DNA of 9,551 nucleotides from Bacteroidales bacterium (GCA_028701945.1 JAQVPT010000087.1:1750-11300); one strand, 5' to 3'. Counted from the first letter of the stretch, positions 1-6,856 are shown. Made by a program: numbers and translations. The notes: a model not told the origin generated them from the letters alone.

Positions 1-1
1 A

Positions 2-190
2 GCACCTGCAATTGCTATGGGTGGACATGTTCGGGTTGGGTTCGAGGATAATCTTTATCTTGAAAAAGGAGTTCTAGCAAAATCAAATGGCGAATTAGTT
101 GCGAAAGTAGTTAGAATGGCTAAAGAACTAGGGAGAGGAATCGCAACGTCTGCTGAGGCTCGTCAAATATTAGGTCTTAAAGCAATTTAA
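2..190 (+). CDS. kce: 3-keto-5-aminohexanoate cleavage enzyme, C-terminal fragment
   Basis: The last 62 codons of a gene that begins before the window. The frame opens at base 2 and ends with TAA at 188-190. The visible peptide contains GGHVRVGFEDNLYLEKG, then a SNGELV segment and a C-terminal helix ending in ARQILGL. This is the characteristic tail of the BKACE/Kce family (TIM-barrel, Zn-dependent beta-keto acid cleavage enzymes). Kce reacts 3-keto-5-aminohexanoate with acetyl-CoA to give L-3-aminobutyryl-CoA and acetoacetate in lysine fermentation. Taken alone, the tail could fit another BKACE member. The two kdd copies starting 37 nt downstream and kamA make the lysine-pathway assignment strong. 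The metal-binding and catalytic residues lie mostly upstream and cannot be checked here. Confidence 0.88.
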   Translation, partial: APAIAMGGHVRVGFEDNLYLEKGVLAKSNGELVAKVVRMAKELGRGIATSAEARQILGLKAI

Positions 191-227
191 TTTACAATAA
201 TTTATAACAAATTAACTTTTATAAAAA

Positions 228-1271
228 ATGCAAAAAAAAGGAAATAAGTACGGTGTACATAGAGTGATTGATCCAAAGGGAGTTTTGCCACAACCAGCAA
301 ATAAATTAGATAATAACATGGATGAGATTTATGATAACGAAATACTCATCGATGTACAAACTTTAAATGTTGACTCTGCAAGTTTTACTCAAATTGAAGA
401 ACAAGCTGGTGGAGATAAAGCAAAAATTGCGGAAATAATGATGGGGATTGTTGAAAAACAAGGAAAACATCGTAATCCAGTAACTGGTTCTGGTGGTATG
501 CTTTTAGGTACTGTCGAAAAAATCGGTGATGCTCTTAAAGGCAAAATAGATCTTAAAGAAGGAGATAAAATTGCTACTTTAGTTTCTTTATCGCTTACAC
601 CACTAAGAATTGATAAAATTAAAGATATTCGTCCTGATATTGACCAAGTTGATATAGATGGAAAAGCAATATTGTTTGAAAGCGGTATATATGCTAAAAT
701 TCCAAAAGGAATGCCAGAAGGTCTTGTTTTATCAGCTCTTGACGTTGCAGGTGCTCCTGCTCAAACTGCAAAACTCGTTAAACCAGGCGATACCGTTTTG
801 ATTATTGGTGCTGGTGGGAAATCAGGAATGTTATGTTGTTATGAAGCGAAAAAACGTGCTGGTGTAACTGGTAATGTTATTGGTTTTTGCCATAGCGAAA
901 AAAGTACTAAAAGACTTATAGACCTAGGTTTCTGCGATCACGTGTTCTCTGGTGATGCTACTCAACCTGTTGCAATTCTTGAAATAATGGAAGAATTGAC
1001 AGGTGGACAGATGGCTGACGTTACTATCAATAATGTAAATATCCCTGATACTGAGATGACTAGCATACTTTGTACAAAAGATTCAGGATTGGTATATTTC
1101 TTCTCAATGGCTACATCTTTTACAAAAGCAGCTTTGGGTGCCGAAGGAGTAGGAAGCGATGTTACAATGATTGTTGGTAACGGATATACAAAAGGACATG
1201 CCGAAATTACCTTGGCACTACTTGAAGAAAGCGAAAAACTTAGAAAAATATTCACAGAGTTATACGCATAA
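228..1271 (+). CDS. kdd: L-erythro-3,5-diaminohexanoate dehydrogenase, copy 1
   Basis: 347 residues, close to the usual Kdd length. The enzyme oxidatively deaminates 3,5-diaminohexanoate to 3-keto-5-aminohexanoate and ammonia, reducing a nicotinamide cofactor; it should be cytosolic. The Rossmann dinucleotide loop is GAGGKSG at about 194-200, after a long N-terminal region with conserved blocks NPVTGSGGM and ATLVSLSLTPL. A C-terminal conserved block reads INNVNIPDTEMTSIL and then YFFSMATSFTKAALGAEG. The stretch after the second Rossmann strand is GFCHSEKSTKR (Cys221), without the acidic residue found in copy 2; this may bear on NAD/NADP choice. The ATG at 228 follows an A-rich leader with no Shine-Dalgarno sequence, as is usual in Bacteroidetes. 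It lies 37 nt after kce, so co-transcription with kce is likely. Roughly 60 % identical by eye to the next gene. Confidence 0.93.
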   Translation: MQKKGNKYGVHRVIDPKGVLPQPANKLDNNMDEIYDNEILIDVQTLNVDSASFTQIEEQAGGDKAKIAEIMMGIVEKQGKHRNPVTGSGGMLLGTVEKIGDALKGKIDLKEGDKIATLVSLSLTPLRIDKIKDIRPDIDQVDIDGKAILFESGIYAKIPKGMPEGLVLSALDVAGAPAQTAKLVKPGDTVLIIGAGGKSGMLCCYEAKKRAGVTGNVIGFCHSEKSTKRLIDLGFCDHVFSGDATQPVAILEIMEELTGGQMADVTINNVNIPDTEMTSILCTKDSGLVYFFSMATSFTKAALGAEGVGSDVTMIVGNGYTKGHAEITLALLEESEKLRKIFTELYA

Positions 1272-1282
1272 CCGAATTGAAT

Positions 1283-1302
1283 TTATACGCAATTGTGTAT
1301 AA
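1283..1302. promoter_or_regulatory. 20-bp dyad between the two kdd copies
   Basis: The left arm TTATACGCAA (1283-1292) and right arm TTGTGTATAA (1293-1302) are reverse complements except for one G-T pair, giving a gapless 20-bp dyad 12 nt after the kdd copy 1 stop. The 8-mer TATACGCA occurs here (1284-1291) and also at 1261-1268 inside the kdd copy 1 stop region, 23 bp apart. A gapless symmetrical site is more typical of a protein-binding operator than of an RNA hairpin, but this is inference; chance is possible in AT-rich DNA. Confidence 0.35.
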
Positions 1303-1320
1303 TCTGAGCTAATAAAGAAT

Positions 1321-1354
1321 ATCAGGTGGTGAAGGCTTTGCTGAACCACCTGAT
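1321..1354 (+). terminator. Hairpin between kdd copies, possible terminator or processing site
   Basis: A perfect 10-bp stem: ATCAGGTGGT (1321-1330) pairs with ACCACCTGAT (1345-1354) around a 14-nt loop. It is followed by TTGAATAAAC, not a clean U tract, so intrinsic termination would be weak. It could instead stabilise the 3' end of the upstream message or lower read-through into the second kdd. Confidence 0.5.
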
Positions 1355-1414
1355 TTGAATAAACTATAAAAGAATAGTGATATTGTTGAATTTTATCACT
1401 GCACAAAATGAAGA

Positions 1415-2449
1415 ATGAATAAAGGATGTAGATATGGTACACATAGGGTTTTAGAACCAAAAGGAACTTTACCTCAACCAGCTCAAAAGCTGGATAATAC
1501 AATGAGTATTTATGATAATGAAGTTTTGATTGACGTAATTACTCTGAATATTGACTCGGCAAGTTATACCCAAATAAAAAAAGACTGTGGAGCAGATGCT
1601 CAAAAAATGAAGCAAATGATTCTCGCAATTATTGAAGAACGTGGGAAAATTCAAAATCCTGTTACAGGTTCTGGCGGTATGCTTATTGGAATTGTGCGTG
1701 AAATTGGACCAAACTTTTCGGATAAACGATTAAAAGTAGGTCAAAAGATAGCTACTTTGGTATCTCTGTCTCTTACTCCGTTGAAAATCGATGAAATTGT
1801 TAAACTCGACCCTTCAAGCGATCAAATAGATGTTAAAGGAAAAGCGATTTTATTCGAAACGGGTATATTTGCAATATTGCCAGACGACATTCCAGAAAAA
1901 TTGGCTCTCGCTGCACTTGATGTCGCTGGTGCTCCAGCACAGGTTGACAGATTAGTGAAAGAGGGTGATACGGTTTGTATTATCGGTGGCGGTGGTAAAT
2001 CGGGAATTTTATGTTGTTATCAGGCAATGAAAAATGTTGGTCCTTATGGAAAAGTGATAGTTGTAGAATATTCCGAAGAAAATGCACAACGAATTAGAGA
2101 TATGAAACTCGCCGACCACGTTATTGTCGAAGACGCTACAAACGTAATGGCTGTTTATAAAAAAGTTACTGAAATAACTGGAGAAAGGGGCTGCGAAGTC
2201 GTTATTAATAATGTTAATGTGCCAAACACAGAAATGACCTCAATTCTTATTACTAAAGGACAAGGTTTGATTTATTTCTTCTCAATGGCTACATCATTTA
2301 CTAAAGCAGCTCTTGGTGCCGAAGGTATTGGAAAAGATATAAATCTGATTGTTGGTAACGGATATGCAAAAGGACATGCAAATCTTACTTTGAGCATATT
2401 GCGAGAGTCGGCTGAAATTAGAGCTTTATTTGAAAAATTATATGTTTAA
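1415..2449 (+). CDS. kdd: L-erythro-3,5-diaminohexanoate dehydrogenase, copy 2
   Basis: 344 residues; a diverged tandem paralogue of the preceding gene with the same full-length architecture. It keeps LPQPAQKLDN near the N-terminus, NPVTGSGGM, ATLVSLSLTPL, the Rossmann loop GGGGKSG at about 191-197, INNVNVPNTEMTSIL and the FFSMATSFTKAALGAEG block. After the second Rossmann strand it has VVEYSEEN, with Glu218 in the position that usually binds the adenosine ribose in NAD-preferring enzymes. The start at 1415 matches the start of copy 1. A four-codon frame (ATG AAG AAT GAA TAA, 1408-1422) overlaps it and may be fortuitous. It is separated from copy 1 by 143 nt containing a dyad and a hairpin, but from kamA by only 12 nt, so it probably travels on the kamA transcript. 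Which copy is the main pathway enzyme cannot be told from sequence alone. Confidence 0.92.
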   Translation: MNKGCRYGTHRVLEPKGTLPQPAQKLDNTMSIYDNEVLIDVITLNIDSASYTQIKKDCGADAQKMKQMILAIIEERGKIQNPVTGSGGMLIGIVREIGPNFSDKRLKVGQKIATLVSLSLTPLKIDEIVKLDPSSDQIDVKGKAILFETGIFAILPDDIPEKLALAALDVAGAPAQVDRLVKEGDTVCIIGGGGKSGILCCYQAMKNVGPYGKVIVVEYSEENAQRIRDMKLADHVIVEDATNVMAVYKKVTEITGERGCEVVINNVNVPNTEMTSILITKGQGLIYFFSMATSFTKAALGAEGIGKDINLIVGNGYAKGHANLTLSILRESAEIRALFEKLYV

Positions 2450-2461
2450 AATTTAGATATT

Positions 2462-3706
2462 ATGATAAACGAAGGCAGAAAGAAAATGTTCCCAAATGCT
2501 ACTGATGAACAGTGGAACGACTGGAAATGGCAGGTAAAAAACCGAGTTGAAACTCTTGATGAATTAAAAAAATACATCAATTTAACTCCAGAGGAGGAAG
2601 ATGGTGTTGCTAAATCATTGCAGACACTTCGCATGGCTATTACTCCATATTATCTTAGTCTTGTTGATCCTGATGACCGTAGTTGTCCAGTTCGTAAACA
2701 GGCAATACCCACTGGTTTGGAAACGCATCAATCGGCTGCCGACCTTTTGGATCCTTTGCACGAAGACGAAGACTCGCCAGTACCAGGGCTTACTCACAGA
2801 TATCCAGATAGAGTGCTGTTTTTGATTACTGATATGTGCTCTATGTATTGTCGTCATTGTACGCGCCGTAGATTTGCGGGTCAAACAGACAAAGCTTCTC
2901 CCTCGGAAAGAATACAAAAATCAATTGACTATATTGCTGCAACACCAGAGGTTAGAGATGTTTTATTGTCGGGTGGTGATGCTTTGATGGTTTCTGATAC
3001 AATGTTAGAATCCATTATTCAGAGACTTAGAGCAATACCGCATGTTGAGATTATTAGAATTGGAACTCGTACTCCAGTTGTTTGTCCTCAACGAATTACA
3101 GACGACCTCGTGAATATGCTCAAAAAATATCATCCAATTTGGTTAAATACTCATTTTAATCATTCTAAAGAGATTACTGATGAGTCAACCGAAGCTTGTG
3201 CAAAAATTGTAAATGCTGGTATTCCTACTGGAAATCAATCGGTTCTACTTAGAGGCGTTAACGATTGTGTGCATGTGATGAAAAAACTTGTGCAAGATCT
3301 TGTCAAAATTAGAGTGAGACCTTATTATATTTATCAGTGCGATTTATCAATGGGACTTGAGCATTTTAGAACTCCTGTTTCAAAAGGAATTGAAATTATC
3401 GAAAACTTACGTGGACATACCTCAGGTTTTGCTGTCCCAACTTTTGTTGTTGATGCTCCTGGTGGTGGTGGAAAAACACCTGTAATGCCTACTTATGTTA
3501 TCTCTCAAAGTCCTGGGAAAGTAGTGTTACGTAACTTCGAAGGGGTTATTACTACTTATACAGAACCAGATAATTATATTGATAATTGTGAGTGTGATGA
3601 CTGCAAGAAAACAACCCCAAATGAAGGAGTTGCTTCTTTGTTGCGTGGTGATAAATTATCTCTTGAACCACAATATTTAGCAAGGAAAAAAAGACATAAA
3701 TCGTAA
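2462..3706 (+). CDS. kamA: Lysine 2,3-aminomutase (radical SAM, PLP)
   Basis: 414 residues, the usual length. It converts L-lysine to L-beta-lysine, the first step of this lysine-fermentation route. The radical-SAM cluster motif is CSMYCRHC with Cys126, Cys130 and Cys133. The PLP lysine is Lys338 in PGGGGKTPV. The substrate-binding acids Asp294 (QCDLS) and Asp331 (VVDAPGG) match Asp293 and Asp330 of the Clostridium subterminale enzyme. The interface zinc ligands are also present: Cys269 (NDCVHV) and Cys376, Cys378, Cys381 (CECDDC). This pattern separates true KamA from shorter EpmB-like proteins. The N-terminus MINEGRKKMF followed by WNDWKWQVKNR aligns with the family start, supporting the ATG at 2462. 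The gene follows kdd copy 2 by 12 nt and is closed by a strong hairpin at 3713-3743. Confidence 0.97.
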   Translation: MINEGRKKMFPNATDEQWNDWKWQVKNRVETLDELKKYINLTPEEEDGVAKSLQTLRMAITPYYLSLVDPDDRSCPVRKQAIPTGLETHQSAADLLDPLHEDEDSPVPGLTHRYPDRVLFLITDMCSMYCRHCTRRRFAGQTDKASPSERIQKSIDYIAATPEVRDVLLSGGDALMVSDTMLESIIQRLRAIPHVEIIRIGTRTPVVCPQRITDDLVNMLKKYHPIWLNTHFNHSKEITDESTEACAKIVNAGIPTGNQSVLLRGVNDCVHVMKKLVQDLVKIRVRPYYIYQCDLSMGLEHFRTPVSKGIEIIENLRGHTSGFAVPTFVVDAPGGGGKTPVMPTYVISQSPGKVVLRNFEGVITTYTEPDNYIDNCECDDCKKTTPNEGVASLLRGDKLSLEPQYLARKKRHKS

Positions 3707-3712
3707 ATTATA

Positions 3713-3743
3713 AAACTCCAAATCCGAACAGAATTTGGAGTTT
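3713..3743 (+). terminator. Hairpin terminator after kamA
   Basis: A perfect 11-bp stem: AAACTCCAAAT (3713-3723) pairs with ATTTGGAGTTT (3733-3743), loop 9 nt, starting 7 nt after the kamA stop. The 3' arm ends in TTT and is followed by GTTTATGG. This is a good Rho-independent terminator shape with a short U run. It implies that kamBC downstream depends on read-through or on a promoter inside 3744-3851. That interval has TTTG at 3793-3796 and a near -7 match (AAGTTTTG, 3822-3829), but the spacing is too long for a confident promoter call. Confidence 0.75.
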
Positions 3744-3851
3744 GTTTATGGACTTATTCCTCTTCACTTATTGAGATTTATTTTGACAAGGATTTGTAGA
3801 TATTGAATTATTGAGAAGTTAAAGTTTTGTTGACATTTTAAAAATTGTTGA

Positions 3852-4874
3852 TTGCCATTTATAGATGATATATTAAAACACAAAAGTCTTTCGATTGTCG
3901 GTACAGAGAAAAATACCGGCAAAACAGAGTGCTTAAATTATATCTTAAAAAGATTGGCAGAGCAAAATAAAATTCCTGCCATTACCTCAATTGGAATTGA
4001 TGGCGAAAGTCTTGATCAGGTTACAAATACTAGGAAACCAGAAATAGAACTTGATTGTAATTCTTTCTTTGTTACTTCTGACAAACATTTTGCCACAAAA
4101 ACTATTGATGCTGAGATACTTAATGTGTCTAACAGGAGAACATCATTAGGCAGACTAATAACCGCTAAAGCTAAATCTAAAGGAAAACTAATATTCTCTG
4201 GACCTCCTGAAACTGTTTGGCTAAAAGAAATAATTGCAGAATTATTATCGTATAATCCTGATATTGTTCTTGTTGACGGAGCATTGTCACGTAAAAGTTT
4301 TGGTTCACCATCAGTTACCGAAAGTATGATTCTCACTACTGGTGCTGCACTTTCGGCGAATATGCAAACACTTGTTAAAAAAACTGCATATTTATACGAT
4401 TTGATAAAATTGGGACAATGGAAATCAGATATTGCCGATACTTTATTAAGAATTGAAAGTGGTTTGTGGGCGATAGATGACAGTAATAATATACACGATT
4501 TGAATATTCCTTCGGTTTTCTTGCTCGATAAGTCAGTTGGTAATCTATTTGAGTATGGAAATCGAATTTATGTAAGTGGAGTACTCAATGACAAAGTACT
4601 CGATAAACTTCGGGTACAGGCAAATATCGACAAAACTGAGATTATTGTTAGAGATTTTACACGAATATTTGCTGGTCAAAATTCTTTAAATTCTTTTTTA
4701 GATAAGGGAGGAAAAATAAAAGTATTGCTTAAAACTAATCTTATGGCAGTTTGTGTAAACCCGTTGGCGCCAAATGGTTTTTTGCTTGATTCTGAAAAAC
4801 TACGGGCATTATTATCCCAAAAATTAAATTTGCCAGTTTATGACATTAAAAAAATAGCAAGTGAAGAATTTTAA
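3852..4874 (+). CDS. kamB: KamB-like P-loop protein, putative subunit of the lysine 5,6-aminomutase reactivase
   Basis: 340 residues. A Walker A motif GTEKNTGKT spans 17-25 (Lys24), right after the first beta strand. A Walker B-like strand IVLVDGALSR has Asp142. The look is that of a SIMIBI-type P-loop NTPase; no membrane segment or signal peptide is seen. Position after kamA, with a 14-nt overlap into a MutS-like ATPase gene, matches the kamB-kamC pair of known lysine-fermentation clusters. That pair is annotated as the reactivase of B12-dependent lysine 5,6-aminomutase. The start must be TTG at 3852: a TGA stop directly precedes it, no ATG lies before the P-loop, and a later start would delete the first strand. 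The role is inferred from context and family; nucleotide hydrolysis itself is not shown by sequence. Confidence 0.8.
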   Translation: MPFIDDILKHKSLSIVGTEKNTGKTECLNYILKRLAEQNKIPAITSIGIDGESLDQVTNTRKPEIELDCNSFFVTSDKHFATKTIDAEILNVSNRRTSLGRLITAKAKSKGKLIFSGPPETVWLKEIIAELLSYNPDIVLVDGALSRKSFGSPSVTESMILTTGAALSANMQTLVKKTAYLYDLIKLGQWKSDIADTLLRIESGLWAIDDSNNIHDLNIPSVFLLDKSVGNLFEYGNRIYVSGVLNDKVLDKLRVQANIDKTEIIVRDFTRIFAGQNSLNSFLDKGGKIKVLLKTNLMAVCVNPLAPNGFLLDSEKLRALLSQKLNLPVYDIKKIASEEF

Positions 4875-6264
4875 AGACTATATTAAAAATAATGAAGGAC
4901 TGAGATTTATATTCGACAATTTGAAAATATCTTCAATCCCAGGTAGAGATTATTTATTGCAATGCAAATTTCTTAATAATCCATTTGACATTAAAATTGA
5001 ATTACAGTGTCTCAATTATACTATCAATTTTGTAAAAAACTCATTATCTAATGCAGATATAGATAATCTAAGTTTGCGCTTGCATTATCTTAATAACATT
5101 TCTGGAACATTAAGCAACCTTGAAAAAGAACTTGTTTTAGATGACATCCAGCTATTTGAAATCAAAAAGTTTGCTCAAATTTCAAAATCTGTTTGCGATA
5201 TACTTTGTGATAAAGGATTTGATATTTTTGAATTGCATGATCTTAGTGGAGTGATAGACCTTCTTGATCCTGATAATGCTGGAGAATCCTCTTTTTATGT
5301 TTACTCGTCTTATAGTAAGGAATTGTCAGAGCTTCGCAAAATGCAACAGCAATTACGAGATGAAAATCCAGAAAAGGCTGAATTAATAAGGCAAGAATGT
5401 GTTGAAATTGAGGACACAATTAGAGCAAGATTATCACGTAAACTTAGCGATTCTTCACGGTATCTTAAAATCAATTTTAATAGGATAGCTCATTTAGATG
5501 TTTTGATAGCAAAAGCTATGCTTGTTGATGAACTTAATTTGTGTAGTCCACTAATTGCCGATACTGTTACTGAGTATAAGCAGGTTTTTAATCCTTTTAT
5601 TAAATCTATTTTATCAGAGCAAAATAAGGATTTTCAGGCTGTTGATATTAGCTTAGACCAAAAACCAGTATTGATAACTGGTGCAAATATGTCGGGTAAA
5701 ACAGTGTTGCTTAGAACATTAGCTCTTAGCCAACTTATGTTTCAGTTTGGGTTTTATGTGCCAGCCAAAGAAGCAAAAATAAAAATTGTGGATGATGTAA
5801 TATTAAGCATTGGTGATAGTGCCACTGAATACAATGGTTTGTCATCTTTTGCAATGGAAATTCTTAACATCAACAGTATTATTGAAAAAGCCAAATCAGG
5901 AAAAATAATTCTTGCACTTGTTGATGAATTAGCACGTACCACAAATCCAGATGAGGGAAAAGCCCTCGTTTCTGCTTTTGTTGATATTATGAAAAAATAT
6001 AAACTCGACACGGTTATTACAACACATTATAGCGGTATAAAATCGGATTGCCGTCGTTTGCGAGTTAAAGGACTTAAAGATGAATCAAATGCTGAGAAAA
6101 TATCTGTAAAAAACATTAACGATTTTATGGATTATTCGCTTATGGAGGTTAAAGATGATACTGTCCCAACTGAGGCAATTCGAATTGCCGAAATCCTTGA
6201 TGTTGATAAGGAGTTGATTGATTTGGCAAAATCTTATTTGATGTCTGCAAAAAAACTACAATAA
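4861..6264 (+). CDS. kamC: KamC-like MutS-family ATPase, putative lysine 5,6-aminomutase reactivase
   Basis: 467 residues with a C-terminal MutS-type ABC ATPase. Walker A is GANMSGKT at 274-281 (Lys280). Walker B and catalytic acid are Asp355-Glu356 in LALVDELARTTNPDEG, equivalent to the MDEIGRGT block of MutS. The switch histidine is His389 in ITTHYSG. The N-terminal half is helical, with a charged coiled-coil-like stretch near 155-190, and lacks the mismatch-recognition domain. It is therefore not a DNA mismatch repair MutS. Families of this kind sit beside B12-dependent aminomutases and are annotated as reactivases that would exchange inactivated cobalamin using ATP. The GTG start at 4861 is the only possible one near the domain start, because TAG at 4855-4857 precedes it in frame. 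It overlaps kamB by 14 nt, suggesting translational coupling. The usual partners kamD/kamE do not follow. Confidence 0.85.
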   Translation: MKNFKDYIKNNEGLRFIFDNLKISSIPGRDYLLQCKFLNNPFDIKIELQCLNYTINFVKNSLSNADIDNLSLRLHYLNNISGTLSNLEKELVLDDIQLFEIKKFAQISKSVCDILCDKGFDIFELHDLSGVIDLLDPDNAGESSFYVYSSYSKELSELRKMQQQLRDENPEKAELIRQECVEIEDTIRARLSRKLSDSSRYLKINFNRIAHLDVLIAKAMLVDELNLCSPLIADTVTEYKQVFNPFIKSILSEQNKDFQAVDISLDQKPVLITGANMSGKTVLLRTLALSQLMFQFGFYVPAKEAKIKIVDDVILSIGDSATEYNGLSSFAMEILNINSIIEKAKSGKIILALVDELARTTNPDEGKALVSAFVDIMKKYKLDTVITTHYSGIKSDCRRLRVKGLKDESNAEKISVKNINDFMDYSLMEVKDDTVPTEAIRIAEILDVDKELIDLAKSYLMSAKKLQ

Positions 6265-6303
6265 CTTATAGTTTTATACAATAGATTCTGTTATTCCCAC
6301 GCA

Positions 6304-6373
6304 CAATCTCGCAATCAAGTGATTAGTTAATTCCCACGCACAATCTCATCTTCGAGTTACTCGAAGATGAAGT
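6304..6373 (+). repeat. 70-bp palindromic intergenic repeat, copy 1
   Basis: Matches 6488-6557 at 66 of 70 positions. It begins CAATCTCGCAATC, includes a small dyad (AATCA-AG-TGATT, 6314-6325) and ends in a strong hairpin. In that hairpin CATCTTCGAGT (6347-6357) pairs with ACTCGAAGATG (6359-6369) around a single centre base. The repeat is preceded by a further copy of the TTCCCACGCACAATCTC word at 6294-6310. The compact hairpin plus repetition suggests a REP- or MITE-like element; no transposase is nearby. Confidence 0.8.
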
Positions 6374-6445
6374 GAGGTGCTTTATTAAAAATAACTGATT
6401 ATTTTACTCCCCTCGCCCGTGTAATTTCTACTTCGAGTTTATCGC

Positions 6446-6483
6446 CTAATGCTGTTCTTCGAGTAACTCGAAGAACAGATTAG
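6446..6483. repeat. Long near-perfect hairpin sharing the TTCGAGT core
   Basis: CTGTTCTTCGAGT (6452-6464) and ACTCGAAGAACAG (6466-6478) form a perfect 13-bp inverted repeat about one centre base. The stem is extended by CTAAT (6446-6450) with ATTAG (6479-6483) across one bulged G. The core CTTCGAGT-N-ACTCGAAG is the same as in the two 70-bp elements flanking it, so three related hairpins lie within 210 bp. Confidence 0.75.
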
Positions 6484-6487
6484 TACT

Positions 6488-6557
6488 CAATCTCGCAATC
6501 GAGTGATTAGTTAGTTCCCACACACAATCTCATCTTCGAGTTATTCGAAGATGAAGT
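6488..6557 (+). repeat. 70-bp palindromic intergenic repeat, copy 2
   Basis: Differs from 6304-6373 by four transitions. One of them (C to T in the right arm) turns a G-C pair into a G-U pair at 6540/6544, so the hairpin 6531-6553 still folds. All four differences being transitions, one of them leaving the fold intact, fits slow drift of a duplicated structured element. It lies only about 115 bp from copy 1. Confidence 0.8.
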
Positions 6558-6645
6558 AGTGCAAAGTAAACTGAAAGCTAAAAATATCAACAGGGCAAAC
6601 TCATACTCTTATCGTGCTGCAAACACAACGAATTACACAAACTTT

Positions 6646-6664
6646 TTGAGCCTGAAAGGTTCAA
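6646..6664 (+). terminator. Short hairpin followed by T-rich tail
   Basis: TTGAGCCT (6646-6653) pairs with AGGTTCAA (6657-6664) with one G-U pair around a GAA loop, followed by TTATTTT. It resembles an intrinsic terminator, but no gene ends close before it (kamC ends 380 nt upstream). It may instead be one more member of the local palindrome set. Confidence 0.4.
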
Positions 6665-6666
6665 TT

Positions 6667-6710
6667 ATTTTAACCCATGACCAAACGTAGTGAAAGTCAT
6701 GGGTTAAAAT
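6667..6710. terminator. 15-bp perfect inverted repeat, possible bidirectional terminator
   Basis: ATTTTAACCCATGAC (6667-6681) and GTCATGGGTTAAAAT (6696-6710) are exact reverse complements around a 14-nt loop. The A/T ends of the arms would give a U run in transcripts from either strand, so it could act as a bidirectional terminator. Alternatively it is an interspersed palindromic repeat like its neighbours. Confidence 0.55.
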
Positions 6711-6737
6711 CTAGAGCACAATCTCTTTTGGCATGTG

Positions 6738-6763
6738 TTTTTGGTGCTTTAGCAAACCAAAAA
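6738..6763. repeat. Hairpin with GCTTTAGC centre
   Basis: TTTTTGGT (6738-6745) pairs with ACCAAAAA (6756-6763); an inner GCT/AGC pair continues the stem, with two unpaired A residues on the right. On the minus strand the centre reads GCTAAAGC, the same word as in the GGGCTAAAGCCC palindrome at 9300-9313. Read on the minus strand, the structure ends in an A/T-rich arm like a weak terminator. Confidence 0.45.
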
Positions 6764-6848
6764 TCATGACATTAGATTTTTTGCATTAAAAGTATGCGTT
6801 TGCCATGAAAATATAAACTACTTTATAACCTTTTTCCGAATTACTTAC

Positions 6849-6856
6849 TAATTTTG
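6849..6856 (+). promoter_or_regulatory. Candidate Bacteroidetes -7 box before the nifS-selD fusion
   Basis: TAATTTTG is an exact match to the Bacteroidetes -7 consensus TAnnTTTG and ends 16 nt before the ATG at 6873. No good TTTG -33 box sits at the usual distance; the nearest is TTTA at 6822-6825, slightly too far. If real, the leader is only about ten nucleotides long and A-rich. Confidence 0.45.

Noticed and set aside
1408..1422. Four-codon leader peptide ATG AAG AAT GAA TAA overlapping the kdd copy 2 start
   Set aside because: Too short to support, and A-rich leaders produce such frames by chance; mentioned only with the kdd copy 2 entry.
1260..1502. 80-codon minus-strand frame across the kdd intergenic region
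   Set aside because: It overlaps the conserved start of kdd copy 2 antisense; the composition looks like reverse-read AT-rich DNA, with no motif.
4861..6264. Annotation as DNA mismatch repair protein MutS
   Set aside because: The ATPase motifs match MutS but the mismatch-recognition region is absent and the gene sits in a lysine-fermentation cluster beside kamB.
6293..6557. CRISPR-like array
   Set aside because: Repeats are few, of uneven spacing, and themselves long palindromes; there are no regular unique spacers and no cas genes.
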